DNA of 64,000 bases from Paracoccaceae bacterium (GTDB lineage: Bacteria > Pseudomonadota > Alphaproteobacteria > Rhodobacterales > Rhodobacteraceae), in NCBI GenBank assembly GCA_019454225.1, contig CP075370.1:4024001-4088000 (forward strand). The letters run 5' to 3'. The first letter of the stretch is position 1. Each line of letters begins with the position of its first letter. Below the pieces are notes generated by a model. That model was not told the DNA's origin. It did no database searches and was given only the letters and a program-made list of their open reading frames with translations. Of this stretch, positions 47,449 through 56,900 are shown in pieces. Both the position numbers and the translations under genes were made by a program.

Positions 47449-49605
47449 ATGCGTTGTTCTGCCCTGATCCCCGTGGCCATGCTGGCATTGATGGCCCTGC
47501 CGCTGCGGGCCGAGGTGACGCCGCGCACGGACCCGGTGCTGGAAATGCTGCGGGCGCAGGTCATCGGGCTTGATGCCCTGCTGCCGCTGGCCGATCCGCC
47601 GCCGCCCGCTGCCTGTGGCGGCGCGCGGGGGCAGACCCGCGGTCTGCTGGTCGCCGCGCAGGAATGGACGGCCGATCCGCGCGGGCATCTGGCGGGGCCG
47701 GACAACGATGTGGCGCTGATCCGCAATGCGCTGGCGGCGCGGGGGGCGGAGGCGGCGAACCTGCGCGTCCTCTTGGGGCCCGAGGCCACGCATGCCGGTC
47801 TGGCGCGGGCGGCGTCCGACCTGCTGGCGGCCACGGGATGCGGCGATTCGGTGATCCTGCACGCCTCGGGCTGGGTCTTTGGCGCCGACATGCTGGCCCC
47901 CACGGATGACGGCGCGCCGCCACTGGCCGAGATGTCGTCGGCCCCGACGCTGGCCGACCTGGGGGCGATGCGGCTGGACACGACCGAGGCGCAAAGGATC
48001 GCCCGGATGGGGCCGTTCCTGATGCTGAACGCCCCGGACCCCGGCACCGCCGAAGTGCTGAGCGCCGCCGCCCTGTCCGATCTGGTCACGCGGCTGCGGA
48101 ACCGGGGCGCGCATGTCACCGTGGTGCTGGACACCTCGACGGCCGAGGACATGGCGCTGGAGGCGCGCCAGGCGCAGGTCGATCCCACGGGATTGTGGCG
48201 GGCGCGGATCGTGCCGGGCGAGGGCGCCGAGACGCCGCCGGTGCTGCTGTCGACGCAGGCCGGGGGCCTGGCAGTATTCTATGGCACGGCCTCGGGCGAA
48301 CTGACGGTCGAGATGCGGTTGCCGCGCGGGGACCCCGGCGCGCGCTACTACGGCCTGTTCTCGTTCGCCTTTGCGGCGGCGCTTCTGCAGGCCGATGTGG
48401 CGACGCCGGCCGCCATCTCGCGCCTGATCACCGCCACCGACCCGCAGGTCGAACAGCGTCGCCGCTGGACCTATGTGTTCTCGACCACCGATGCCGATCA
48501 CCCGCTGGTGGCCGAGGAGACCCCCGAGGCTCCGGTGCAGCGCGGCATCATCCGCATCATCGACCCCGCGCCGACGCGCGCCGCCGCGCCGCTGGACACC
48601 GCGCGGCTGACGCTGCGCGGCCAGGTCGAGGCCGCCGCGGACACGATCATCGTGACGGTGAACGGGGCGGTGGCACAGTCGCGCCGCGATGGCAGCTTCA
48701 GCCACGACATCGAGCTGACGGCCGGGGTGAACCGGATAGACGTGCTGGCGATGACCCGCGACAACCAGCCGGTCACCCATTCGTTCGAGCTGTTCTTCGA
48801 GGGCGACATGCAGGCGCTGCTGGGCGACGGCACGCGCTATGCGCTGCTGATCGCCAACCAGGGCTATGCCGAGGGATCGGGGATTTCCCGCCTTGCGACG
48901 CCGCATGGCGATGCCGATGCGCTGGCTGCGCTGCTGCGCGACCGATATGGCTTTGTCACCGAGGCGGCGCTGCCCGACGGCAGCCGGATGGACCTGTTCC
49001 TGAAGGATGCGACGCGCCTGCAGATCGAGACCGCGCTGTTCCAGATCGGGCGGGTTGCGGGTGCGCGGGACACGGTGCTGATCTTCTATGCGGGCCATGG
49101 CGTCTATGAACAGGCGACGCAGGGCGCGTTCTGGCTGCCGGTGGATGCACAGGCGGGGATGCCGTTCACCTGGCTGCCCGCCGCTGCGATCTCGGACGCG
49201 ATCCTGCGGATCGGGGCGGGGAACGTGCTGGTGATCTCGGACAGCTGCTATTCCGGGGCACTTCTGCGCGGCGAGGGGGGCGCAGACACGGTGGACGATG
49301 CCGACCGGCTGCGCGCGCTGCAACGGCTGGCCGACCGGCGATCGCGCATCGTCATTGCCTCTGGCGGGAACGAGCCGGTGCTGGACGGCGGAGGCGACGG
49401 CCACTCGGTCTTTGCGCGGGCCCTGCTGACCGGTCTGGCCGAGATGGATGAGGACGCCTTTACCGCACGCGAGCTGTTCGACCGCTACCTGCTGCCGATG
49501 GTGGTGGGACAGGCGGCGCAGGAACCGCAGTACCGCCCCATCGAACGGTCGGGGCACGAGGGCGGCGATGTCGTGCTGGCACGGATGGGCCGCGCGGCGG
49601 ATTGA
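47449..49605 (+). CDS. Caspase-family protein with a degenerate and an intact caspase domain
   Basis: A secreted-type protein of 718 residues with a signal peptide (residues 1-21). The C-terminal domain (about 460-715) is a peptidase C14 caspase with catalytic His550 (FYAGHGVYE) and Cys600 (ISDSCYSGA). Residues 60-335 align with it but lack both: SVILHASGW replaces the histidine region and VVLDTS puts Ser230 at the cysteine position. Residues 385-455 form a beta-sandwich linker ([19 protein letters not shown]). A GGAGG site lies nine bases before the ATG. Partner and target are unknown; family members include metacaspase-like effectors. Confidence 0.85.
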   Translation: MRCSALIPVAMLALMALPLRAEVTPRTDPVLEMLRAQVIGLDALLPLADPPPPAACGGARGQTRGLLVAAQEWTADPRGHLAGPDNDVALIRNALAARGAEAANLRVLLGPEATHAGLARAASDLLAATGCGDSVILHASGWVFGADMLAPTDDGAPPLAEMSSAPTLADLGAMRLDTTEAQRIARMGPFLMLNAPDPGTAEVLSAAALSDLVTRLRNRGAHVTVVLDTSTAEDMALEARQAQVDPTGLWRARIVPGEGAETPPVLLSTQAGGLAVFYGTASGELTVEMRLPRGDPGARYYGLFSFAFAAALLQADVATPAAISRLITATDPQVEQRRRWTYVFSTTDADHPLVAEETPEAPVQRGIIRIIDPAPTRAAAPLDTARLTLRGQVEAAADTIIVTVNGAVAQSRRDGSFSHDIELTAGVNRIDVLAMTRDNQPVTHSFELFFEGDMQALLGDGTRYALLIANQGYAEGSGISRLATPHGDADALAALLRDRYGFVTEAALPDGSRMDLFLKDATRLQIETALFQIGRVAGARDTVLIFYAGHGVYEQATQGAFWLPVDAQAGMPFTWLPAAAISDAILRIGAGNVLVISDSCYSGALLRGEGGADTVDDADRLRALQRLADRRSRIVIASGGNEPVLDGGGDGHSVFARALLTGLAEMDEDAFTARELFDRYLLPMVVGQAAQEPQYRPIERSGHEGGDVVLARMGRAAD

Positions 49606-49649
49606 CCGCCGCACCCGGGCTGCCTAGACCCGGCGCAAAAGGGGGCGCC

Positions 49650-50117
49650 ATGCCGGAACTCTATGCATTCACCGACGGCGCCTGTTCGGGCAACCCCGGC
49701 CCCGGCGGCTGGGGTGTGCTGCTGCAGGCGCGCGACGGCGCAGCGGTGGTGAAGGAACGCGAGCTTTCGGGCGGCGAGGCGCTGACCACCAACAACCGCA
49801 TGGAACTGATGGCGGCAATCTCGGCGCTTGAATCGCTGACCCGGGCGTCGCAGGTGATCGTGGTGACCGACAGCGCCTATGTGAAGAACGGCGTGACCAC
49901 CTGGATCCACGGGTGGCGGCGCAACGGGTGGCGGACGGCCGACGGCAAGCCCGTGAAGAACGTCGAGCTGTGGCAGCGGCTGGAGGAGGCGCAGGCACGG
50001 CACCGGGTGGAATGGCGCTGGATCAAGGGCCATGCCGGCCATGCCGAGAACGAACGGGCCGATGCCCTGGCCCGTGCCGGGATGGCGCCGTGGAAGCCGG
50101 GGAAGGGCGCGGCATGA
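49650..50117 (+). CDS. rnhA: Ribonuclease HI
   Basis: An enzyme of 155 residues with the full DEDD site: Asp in [15 protein letters not shown], Glu in NNRMELMA, Asp in VVTDSAYV and the late Asp in NERADALA, with the conserved histidine in KGHAGH. It removes RNA from RNA-DNA hybrids. The start ATG at 49650 gives the canonical N-terminus. The stop overlaps the TRIC-type gene start by four bases. Confidence 0.95.
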   Translation: MPELYAFTDGACSGNPGPGGWGVLLQARDGAAVVKERELSGGEALTTNNRMELMAAISALESLTRASQVIVVTDSAYVKNGVTTWIHGWRRNGWRTADGKPVKNVELWQRLEEAQARHRVEWRWIKGHAGHAENERADALARAGMAPWKPGKGAA

Positions 50118-50788
50118 TCGCCGCGCTGGCCGCGCTGCCGCTGCTTGACCTTGCGTCGGTCGCGGTCTTTGCGCTGACCGGTGCCCTGGTCGCCAGCCGG
50201 TCGCAGCTGGACATCGTGGGGTTCATCTTCGTTGCCTGCCTGACGGCGGTGGGCGGCGGCACGGTGCGCGACGTGCTTCTGAACCGCGAGGCGGTGTTCT
50301 GGATCGCGCAGCCGCATTATCTGGCGGTGGCGACGGCAGCGGCGGTTCTGGTGTTCCTGACCGCGCACCGGGTCGAAAGCCGCTATCGCCTGCTGCTGTG
50401 GCTGGATGCCCTGGCCCTTGGCGTGGCGGTGCCGGCCGGGGTGGCGGTGGCCCTGGAACTGGGCGCAGCATGGCCGGTGGCGCTTGTGATGGGCATGATC
50501 ACCGGTTGCCTCGGCGGGCTGATGCGCGATGTCGTCTGCAACGAGGTGCCCCTGGTCCTGAAGGAGGGCGAGCTTTACGTCACCTGCGCCTTTGCCGGAT
50601 CGGCGGCGGCGGTGGCCGCGATGGCGGCGGGCATGGCCGAGCCTGCCGCGCTGTGGCTGTGCGGCGCGGTGGTGGTGGGGCTGCGCGCGGGCAGCCTTGC
50701 CCTTGGCTGGCGTCTTCCCGCCTATCGTGCCCGCCCGCCCCGGCCCGAGGCACCCAAGCGGCATCCGGTGAACCCGCCCAAGGAGTAG
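50114..50788 (+). CDS. Trimeric intracellular cation channel-like protein (UPF0126)
   Basis: A membrane protein of 224 residues with two UPF0126/TRIC repeats. The paired GGG motifs are in [15 protein letters not shown] (repeat 1) and [16 protein letters not shown] (repeat 2), and there are about seven membrane helices. Prokaryotic TRIC proteins form trimeric potassium-selective channels. The ATG overlaps the rnhA stop. Confidence 0.88.
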   Translation: MIAALAALPLLDLASVAVFALTGALVASRSQLDIVGFIFVACLTAVGGGTVRDVLLNREAVFWIAQPHYLAVATAAAVLVFLTAHRVESRYRLLLWLDALALGVAVPAGVAVALELGAAWPVALVMGMITGCLGGLMRDVVCNEVPLVLKEGELYVTCAFAGSAAAVAAMAAGMAEPAALWLCGAVVVGLRAGSLALGWRLPAYRARPPRPEAPKRHPVNPPKE

Positions 50789-50832
50789 GCTGCGCAGAGA
50801 TCCGCAGCCTGTCGGGCGCAGGCCTGTTGAGC

Positions 50833-50852
50833 GTAAACGAACAACAGGTTAC
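50833..50852. promoter_or_regulatory. Possible TetR operator before the regulator gene
   Basis: GTAA-A-C and G-G-TTAC are the outer arms of an imperfect 20-base dyad ending ten bases before the TetR start codon, a typical place for autorepression. Confidence 0.4.
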
Positions 50853-50861
50853 ATAGGCGCC

Positions 50862-51377
50862 ATGCCGCGCAGCCGCACCATACCCGATGCCGATGTCTTT
50901 GCCGCGATCCGCCGCCTGCTGGCGGAGGGTGGCGACAAGGCCGTGGCCTTCGGATCGGTGGCCCGGGCGACGGGCCTTGCCGCGCCAACACTGGTGCAGC
51001 GCTATGGCAGCCGCGAGGGGATGGTGCGCGCCGCGATGCTGTCGGCCTGGGATGCGCTGGATGACGCCACCGCTGCGGCCGAGACGGTGGCCGGCACCGG
51101 TCCGAAGGGCGCGCAGGCGATGCTGAAGGCCCTGGGCAGCGGCACCGCGACGGATCTGTCGCCCATGGCGATCGACTTCCGCGATGCGGACCTGCGGGCG
51201 CGTGCCGAAGGCTGGCGCACGCGGGTCGAGGCCGGGCTGGCCGCGCGCCTGGGCAGCGGCGCCAGGGCGCGCGAGGCGGCCGCCATGTTGTTCGCCGCAT
51301 GGCAGGGCCAGATGCTGTGGCAGTCGGCGGGTGGCAAGGGCTTTCGCCTGAAGGATGCGGTCAAGCGCCTGTCGTGA
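50862..51377 (+). CDS. TetR-family transcriptional regulator
   Basis: A protein of 171 residues. The helix-turn-helix is AVAFGSVARATGLAAPTLVQRYGSREGM within the first 55 residues; the remainder is a helical ligand domain with no recognisable ligand. It is convergent with the small membrane protein gene, two bases apart. No likely target operon lies next to it other than its own promoter. Confidence 0.85.
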   Translation: MPRSRTIPDADVFAAIRRLLAEGGDKAVAFGSVARATGLAAPTLVQRYGSREGMVRAAMLSAWDALDDATAAAETVAGTGPKGAQAMLKALGSGTATDLSPMAIDFRDADLRARAEGWRTRVEAGLAARLGSGARAREAAAMLFAAWQGQMLWQSAGGKGFRLKDAVKRLS

Positions 51378-51379
51378 CC

Positions 51380-51628
51380 TCAGCGGCGGGGGCGCGGACC
51401 ATAGGTCTGCCACAGCCAGATCACCGCGACCGCACCTGCCACGGCCCCCAGCGACCACAGGACCCAGCCGGTCACGGCCAGCAGGACGCGCAGCGCCAGC
51501 CAGCCGACGATGGCACCCGCGATGCCGATCACGATGGTCGTGGGCACGTCGGTCTGCACGCGCATGAACCGGGTTGCCAGGAACCCCGCAGCGGCGCCGA
51601 CGATCACGATGAACAGGATGGCGGGCAT
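51380..51628 (-). CDS. Small GlsB/YeaQ/YmgE-like membrane protein
   Basis: A protein of 82 residues with two to three membrane helices, matching the transglycosylase-associated protein family (ILFIVIVGAAAGFLA, IVIGIAGAIVGWLAL). A good ribosome site TAGGAGG precedes the ATG at 51628. Family members are linked to stress; the role is not known. It may be transcribed with fmt from upstream, or alone. Confidence 0.75.
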   Translation of the reverse strand: MPAILFIVIVGAAAGFLATRFMRVQTDVPTTIVIGIAGAIVGWLALRVLLAVTGWVLWSLGAVAGAVAVIWLWQTYGPRPRR

Positions 51629-51689
51629 GGGTGGCCTCCTAGCGTTGCCGTCAAGATAGGCATCGGGGGTGCATTTGTGAATGCCGGGT

Positions 51690-52592
51690 TCACCCCAGCG
51701 TCGCAGGCAACGCCCAGCCGTGCAGCGCCTGTGCCACGGCCATCGGACGGCGCCCGGGGCGTTGCAACTCGGTGATCTCGATGGCGCCGGTCGCACAGGC
51801 GACGGCAAGGCCGGGCCCGGGCAGAAGGGCGCCGGGCGTGCCGTGGCCCGGCACGAGACGGCTGCGCAGCAGTTTCACCCGTTCCCCCGCGATGTCGCAC
51901 CACGCCCCCGGCGCAGGGGACAGCCCGCGAATCAGGCGATCGACCTCTGCCGCGGGCCGCTGCCAGTCGATCCGCGCCTCGGTCTTGTCGATCTTGGCCG
52001 CATAGGTGACGCCGGCGTCGGGCTGGGGTTCGGGGTGCAGGGCGGGCAGGTCAGCCAGTGCGCGCAGGATCAGGCCGGCGCCCATGGCGGCCAGCCGGTC
52101 ATGCAGGTCGCCCGTGGTATCCGTGGCGCCGATGGGAAGCGCGGCGCGCAGCAGGACGGGCCCGGTATCCAGCCCGGCCTCCATCCGCATGATGCAGATG
52201 CCGGTCTCGGCATCGCCCGCCATCACCGCGCGATGGATCGGCGCGGCCCCGCGCCAGCGCGGCAGCAGCGAGGCATGGATGTTCAGGCAACCGTCGCGCG
52301 GCGCGTCCAGCACCGCGCGGGGCAGGATCAGCCCGTAGGCAACCACCACGGCGACCGTGGCATCCAGTGCGGCGAAGGCGGCCTGTTCGGCGGGATCGCG
52401 CAGGCTGGCCGGGTGGCGCACGGCCAGCCCGAGTTCGAGCGCGCGCGCATGGACCGGCGAGGGCCGGGGATGCTGGCCCCGGCCCGCGGGGCGCGGGGGC
52501 TGGGTGTAGACGGCAAGGATGTCATGCCGCGGGGCCAGCGCATCCAGCGCCGCGACGGAAAAGGCGGGTGTGCCCATGAAGACCAGTCGCAT
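51690..52592 (-). CDS. fmt: Methionyl-tRNA formyltransferase
   Basis: An enzyme of 300 residues that formylates initiator methionyl-tRNA. The N-terminal [12 protein letters not shown], the catalytic Asn-His pair in [16 protein letters not shown] and the Asp in [11 protein letters not shown] are all present, and the C-terminal OB-like domain begins near residue 205. It follows the three deformylase genes and forms with them the formylation/deformylation operon, broken by one small gene on the other strand. Confidence 0.95.
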   Translation of the reverse strand: MRLVFMGTPAFSVAALDALAPRHDILAVYTQPPRPAGRGQHPRPSPVHARALELGLAVRHPASLRDPAEQAAFAALDATVAVVVAYGLILPRAVLDAPRDGCLNIHASLLPRWRGAAPIHRAVMAGDAETGICIMRMEAGLDTGPVLLRAALPIGATDTTGDLHDRLAAMGAGLILRALADLPALHPEPQPDAGVTYAAKIDKTEARIDWQRPAAEVDRLIRGLSPAPGAWCDIAGERVKLLRSRLVPGHGTPGALLPGPGLAVACATGAIEITELQRPGRRPMAVAQALHGWALPATLG

Positions 52593-52697
52593 CGTTCGGC
52601 CCCTGCTGCGGCGGCCGGGTGCGGCACGCCATTGCGGTTGTCATGTGCCCCGGGGGGCGGCAAGGTGCAACATCGGCGTGGGGCGCGGGGTCGGGAC

Positions 52698-52952
52698 ATG
52701 CGCATTCTGTCATGGCTGCTGATCGGGCTGGCTGCTGTCGTGGCCGGTGCGGGCGCGGTGTTCTATTCCTGGGTGCAGGATACGGCCTGCGGCCATGTGA
52801 CCGGCGCGATGGGCGGGGGTCATTGCCGGTTGCGCATGCCCTGGGAACTGGGACGCGAGGATCTGGTCTACACCGTCCTTGTACCCTTCGGGCTGGCTGG
52901 CCTGCTGCTGGCCCTCGGGCTGGCGGCGCGGGCGCGGGCGCGCCGGGGTTGA
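52698..52952 (+). CDS. Small membrane protein between fmt and def genes
   Basis: A protein of 84 residues with two hydrophobic segments (residues 4-24 and 60-77) and two cysteines between them (TACGHVTG, GGHCRLR). It is on the opposite strand to the def-fmt operon, and its TGA touches the stop of the third deformylase gene. I do not recognise a family. The ATG at 52698 follows GGGTCGGGAC. Confidence 0.5.
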   Translation: MRILSWLLIGLAAVVAGAGAVFYSWVQDTACGHVTGAMGGGHCRLRMPWELGREDLVYTVLVPFGLAGLLLALGLAARARARRG

Positions 52953-53453
52953 TCAGCGCGGCTCGGCCTTGCGGGCCCGGCGAAGCAGCATGTCGCGCCT
53001 GAGCCTCGACAGGCGGTCAAAGAACATCCGCCCCTCCAGATGGTCGATCTGGTGCTGGGCCGAGGTGGACCAGAGCCCCTCGAACGCGCGGGTCTCGTGT
53101 TCCCCGGCGGCGTTCAGGAACCGCAGCGTCACGCGGCGCGGGCGTTCCAGCCGCGCGTGGATGCCGGGCAGGTTGGGGCTGGCCTCGTCATGGGCGAACA
53201 GGTCATCCGACAGCAACAGGATTTCCGGATCGGCCATGCGCACCGCCTGGCCGCGCGCCGCCGAACAATCCACGACCGCCAGGCGCAGCGCGATGCCGAT
53301 CTGCGGGGCAGCCAGGCCATAGCCGGGCATCGCCTCCATCGTGTCGACCATGTCGTCCCAGATCGCGCGGACCTGCGCGGTCACGGCCCCGACGGGCGCG
53401 GCGGGGGTGCGCAGCACCGGATGCGGCCAGCGCAGGCAGGCGCGAACCGTCAT
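52953..53453 (-). CDS. Peptide deformylase paralogue 3, degenerate active site
   Basis: A protein of 166 residues with the first deformylase box GYGLAAPQIG intact (residues 44-53). The second box EGCLS is lost (residues 90-94 read EASPN, placing Ser92 at the metal cysteine), and the third box reads HQIDH (134-138), so the catalytic glutamate is Gln135. It is unlikely to be an active deformylase and may have a binding or regulatory role. Its ATG overlaps the stop of paralogue 2. Confidence 0.85.
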   Translation of the reverse strand: MTVRACLRWPHPVLRTPAAPVGAVTAQVRAIWDDMVDTMEAMPGYGLAAPQIGIALRLAVVDCSAARGQAVRMADPEILLLSDDLFAHDEASPNLPGIHARLERPRRVTLRFLNAAGEHETRAFEGLWSTSAQHQIDHLEGRMFFDRLSRLRRDMLLRRARKAEPR

Positions 53454-53941
53454 GCGCTGATCCCCGCGATGGCGGTGGCGCGCGCCTCGGCCGTCAGCCG
53501 GTCCAGGGTGACGATGCCATCCAGATGGTCGTGTTCGTGTTGTGCACAGATCGCGGCGAACCCCTTCAATGCGGCCTCGTGCCGTTGATTGGCAAGGTCG
53601 GTCCAGGCCAGCCGGATCGAAACCGCACGGGCGACCAGCGTGGTCGGTCCCGGGATCGACAGGCAGCCCTCGGGCCCTTCCGCCATCTCGTCGGACCGCC
53701 AGAGAATCACGGGATTGATGCAAACCACCGGGTCCGGCGCTCCGTCGCGCCACGACACATCCATCACGAACAGGCGTTTCAGAACACCGACCTGCGGCGC
53801 CGCAAGACCGCGGCCCGGCGCGGCATACATGGTTTCCAGCATGTCGGCGGCAAGCTGTGCGACATCCTCCGGCCTTTCGACCGGGGCGCAGGCGGTGGCC
53901 AGGCGCGGATCGGGCCAGCGCAGGATGGGCAGCACCGTCAT
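53450..53941 (-). CDS. Peptide deformylase paralogue 2
   Basis: A protein of 163 residues with all three deformylase boxes: GRGLAAPQVG, EGCLS (Cys93) and HEHDH (residues 135-139), so metal and glutamate ligands are complete. The third box has His in place of the usual Ile. It is flanked by ATGA overlaps on both sides, placing it in the middle of a three-gene array. Confidence 0.88.
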   Translation of the reverse strand: MTVLPILRWPDPRLATACAPVERPEDVAQLAADMLETMYAAPGRGLAAPQVGVLKRLFVMDVSWRDGAPDPVVCINPVILWRSDEMAEGPEGCLSIPGPTTLVARAVSIRLAWTDLANQRHEAALKGFAAICAQHEHDHLDGIVTLDRLTAEARATAIAGISA

Positions 53942-54462
53942 TCGCCGGACCGCGCCCGTTCCCGCTTCAGCTTTTCCATCTTGCGCGTGATCATCTGGCG
54001 CTTCAGCGGCCCGAGGTAGTCGATGAACAGGCGGCCATCCAGATGGTCGATCTCGTGCTGCACGCAGGTTGCCCAGAGGCCCGCGAACTGTTCCTCCTGC
54101 TCGGTTCCGTCCAGAGCGGTCCAGCGCACCCGCACTTCGGCAGGGCGCGACACCTCGGCATACTGGTCGGGGATCGAGAGGCACCCCTCCTCATAGGTCG
54201 AGGTATCCTCGGATCGCCATGTGACGGCCGGATTGATCAGCACCATGGGGCGAGGTGCCAGCGCCGGGTCCTTCACGCAGTCCATGACCAGGACGCGCTT
54301 GCCCACCCCCACCTGCGGCGCCGCCAGCCCGATGCCGGGCGCATCGTACATCGTGGCAAGCATGTCCTCGGCCAGGCGCCCGATTTCGGGCGTGATGGCG
54401 CCCACCGGATCGGCTGGCTTCTTGAGGCGCGGGTCGGGATGGATCAGGATGGGACGCAGCAT
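53938..54462 (-). CDS. def: Peptide deformylase
   Basis: A protein of 174 residues with the canonical boxes GIGLAAPQVG, EGCLS (Cys94) and HEIDH (residues 136-140), the housekeeping deformylase of the array. It removes the formyl group from nascent proteins, opposite to Fmt encoded downstream. It is first of the three def genes. Upstream is a 221-base AT-richer gap shared with the divergent C-S lyase gene. Confidence 0.95.
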   Translation of the reverse strand: MLRPILIHPDPRLKKPADPVGAITPEIGRLAEDMLATMYDAPGIGLAAPQVGVGKRVLVMDCVKDPALAPRPMVLINPAVTWRSEDTSTYEEGCLSIPDQYAEVSRPAEVRVRWTALDGTEQEEQFAGLWATCVQHEIDHLDGRLFIDYLGPLKRQMITRKMEKLKRERARSGE

Positions 54463-54683
54463 GCGCCGGATTTACGACATGGCCCGAAACGGCGCAATGG
54501 CGGCACGGTTGCGCAGGGAAGCGGGGCGATCTTGGGACATTCTTCCATGTATCTTCTGCCGCGTGGAACATTGTGCCATCATGATTGCAACATGCAGAAT
54601 TTTGTGCGGATCTAGTCAGGAATATTGGAATTGTCGTCCCTTCCTGCTAGACAGGCGCGCATCCCGCCACAAGGACCCCCAGC

Positions 54684-55856
54684 ATGAGCTTTGACACCCC
54701 CGTCGACCGTCGCGGCAGCCACTGCGTGAAATGGGACATGATGGAACGCCTCTACGGCGTGTCGCCGCAGGACGGGCTGGCGATGTGGGTCGCCGACATG
54801 GAGTTCCGCCCGCCGCAGGCCGTGCAGGACGCGGTGCAGCGGATGGCGGCGCATGGCATCTATGGCTATTTCGGGGACGACCGCGCCTATCTCGCCGCGA
54901 TCCGCTGGTGGATGGCGAACCGTCACGGCTGGCAGGTGGCGCCGGAGGCCATCTTCACCACGCATGGGCTGGTGAACGGCACGGCGCTTTGCGTCGATAC
55001 CTGGACGGCACCGGGCGATGCGGTCGTTCTGATGACACCCGTCTATCACGCCTTTGCCCGCGTGATCCGCGCCGCCGGGCGCGAGGTGCGCGAGTTGCCG
55101 CTTGCCGTCGAGGACGGGCGCTACCGGATGGATTTCGACGCCTGGGAAACGCGGATGACCGGGCGAGAGCGGATGCTGATCCTCTGCTCGCCGCACAACC
55201 CCGGCGGGCGTGTCTGGACCGCCGAGGAACTGCGCGCCACCGCCGAATTCTGCGAGCGCCACGACCTGATCCTCGTGTCGGACGAAATCCATCACGATCT
55301 GGTCTTTCCGGGCCAGCGGCACCTGCCGATGCCGCTGGCCGCGCCCGAGGCGCGGGCCCGCACGGTGATGCTGACGGCGACGACCAAGACCTTCAACATC
55401 GCAGGCGCCCATATCGGCAATGTCATCATCGAGGATGACGCCCTGCGCGCGCCCTTTGCGGCACGGATGGCGGCGATGGGGATATCGCCCAACAGTTTCG
55501 GCATGCACATGGCGACGGCCGCCTATTCGCCGGAAGGGGCGGCCTGGGTCGACGACCTGATGGTCTATCTCGACGGGAACCGGCAGGTGTTCGACGCGGG
55601 TCTGCGCGCCATTCCGGGCCTGCGCTCGATGCCGCTTGAGGCGACCTATCTGGCCTGGGTGGATTTCGCGGGCACCGGCATGGCCCCTGCCGAGTTCATC
55701 GCCCGCGTCGAAAAGGGTGCCCGCATCGCCGCAAACCACGGCACGAGCTTCGGTCTGGGTGGCGAGTGCTTCCTGCGGTTCAACATCGCCTGCCCGCGCG
55801 CGCAGGTGGTGCAGGCGGTGGAACGGCTGGCAACGGCCTTCGGCGACCTGCAATAG
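54684..55856 (+). CDS. PatB/MalY-type aminotransferase (cystathionine beta-lyase)
   Basis: A pyridoxal phosphate enzyme of 390 residues of the fold-type I MalY/PatB group. The start SHCVKWDMMERLYG and LAMWVADMEFRPP are family marks; NPGGRVW and SDEIHHDLVF bind the cofactor, and the Schiff-base lysine is in TATTKTFNIAG. Such enzymes cleave cystathionine or cysteine S-conjugates. It is alone, divergent from def. Confidence 0.9.
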   Translation: MSFDTPVDRRGSHCVKWDMMERLYGVSPQDGLAMWVADMEFRPPQAVQDAVQRMAAHGIYGYFGDDRAYLAAIRWWMANRHGWQVAPEAIFTTHGLVNGTALCVDTWTAPGDAVVLMTPVYHAFARVIRAAGREVRELPLAVEDGRYRMDFDAWETRMTGRERMLILCSPHNPGGRVWTAEELRATAEFCERHDLILVSDEIHHDLVFPGQRHLPMPLAAPEARARTVMLTATTKTFNIAGAHIGNVIIEDDALRAPFAARMAAMGISPNSFGMHMATAAYSPEGAAWVDDLMVYLDGNRQVFDAGLRAIPGLRSMPLEATYLAWVDFAGTGMAPAEFIARVEKGARIAANHGTSFGLGGECFLRFNIACPRAQVVQAVERLATAFGDLQ

Positions 55857-55863
55857 CCGGGTG

Positions 55864-56409
55864 TCAGCGACCGCAGCCTGACAGATACCAGACACCATCG
55901 GTGATCGCCACGGGTGTGTCGCCGCCGTTGGTCGCATACCACAGTTCCGCTGCCAGTCCGGCAACGACGATCGCGTCGGGCGCGGGGTCGGCAGGCTGCG
56001 GCAGACCATCCGGCAGCGGATATAGCCGCCCGTCAGCGCCCTCGACCAGGCCGATGACCGGCAGGCCGGGGGGTGGCATCACGCCATCGTCCGACTCGCC
56101 GGGCAGCGGCATGCCCGCGTCGGTGGCATCCGGGGCGGGGAACAGGCGAATCCCGCCGTGACCCATGGCCGGAACGGGCTGCAGTCGCAGGTAGGGCGGT
56201 AGCGGGGTGGCGGGCCGCGTCAGTTCGACCAGCAGACCGCCCGCCGGTCCGGGAAACGGCGCCTCGGCCAGGCGCAGCACGACCGCCGGGGTGTCGGACG
56301 CGGCAAGTTCATAGACGGCCCCCAGGGCGCGGCATTCCGCGACACCGCAGGCCGGCCAGAGGCAAAGCGCCGCCCCGCTAGCCGCGCGGAAGAAGGGCAA
56401 CCGGCGCAT
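55864..56409 (-). CDS. Hypothetical secreted protein
   Basis: A protein of 181 residues with a signal peptide of about 28 residues (FFRAASGAALCLWPACGVA). The mature part has a C-terminal WYATNGGDTPVAITDGVWYLSG segment. I do not recognise a family. It overlaps the upstream PilZ-like gene by 32 bases and is convergent with the C-S lyase gene. Confidence 0.6.
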   Translation of the reverse strand: MRRLPFFRAASGAALCLWPACGVAECRALGAVYELAASDTPAVVLRLAEAPFPGPAGGLLVELTRPATPLPPYLRLQPVPAMGHGGIRLFPAPDATDAGMPLPGESDDGVMPPPGLPVIGLVEGADGRLYPLPDGLPQPADPAPDAIVVAGLAAELWYATNGGDTPVAITDGVWYLSGCGR

Positions 56410-56728
56410 CGTCTTCCACGCAGAAGTCCAGCGGCGCCCGATCCGCAACGGCGGTTGCCCGCTTGAACTCGCACACGAGTTCGCCGTTCTCGGTGGTCGA
56501 GGCCACGATCAGGGCGCGGAACAGGTGGCGTGCGCCGTCGAACACATCGACATGGCCGCGCAGGTGCGGCGTCAGCCCGGCATCCAGCGTCATCCCCTCG
56601 TCCCACAGACGCAGGACCGGGAACACCGCATCGCCAACCTGGACCCGGATGCGCGACCGGCGCCGATCGGCCCGCCGCCGCGCGGCGTCAAGCCCGTCCC
56701 TGATTTCCTGCGGCAGAATCTCGAGCAT
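56378..56728 (-). CDS. Small PilZ-like protein
   Basis: A protein of 116 residues. RRRADRRRSRIRVQV near residue 20 resembles the RxxxR start of PilZ domains and the following beta-rich part (VFPVLRLWDEGMTLDAG, GHVDVFDG) would fit a barrel with D-x-S-x2-G altered to W-D-E-G-M. Binding of cyclic di-GMP is therefore doubtful. It heads a two-gene unit with the secreted protein gene. Confidence 0.6.
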   Translation of the reverse strand: MLEILPQEIRDGLDAARRRADRRRSRIRVQVGDAVFPVLRLWDEGMTLDAGLTPHLRGHVDVFDGARHLFRALIVASTTENGELVCEFKRATAVADRAPLDFCVEDDAPVALLPRG

Positions 56729-56900
56729 GGCACACCCCTGCCCTCGAGGATGCGATGCATTGCGCCAAATTCAAGACAAACAAGGGAAATAATGCGTTTA
56801 CACTTTCGGGGTGGCGCCGCGGCAACGGCTGCGGCTGCGGCATGGTTGCGCCGCGGGGCAGGATGGGGTTTCTGTGCTGTGGGCATCGACGGAGGCGGAT

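Noticed and set aside
54563-54600. A sigma-54-like TGGCAC element upstream of def on the minus strand
   Set aside because: The second element reads TTCC at a four-base spacing instead of TTGC at five, so it does not fit.
56729-56900. A possible cobalamin riboswitch before cobC
   Set aside because: The region has GC-rich dyads but no recognisable B12 box, and is short for the aptamer.
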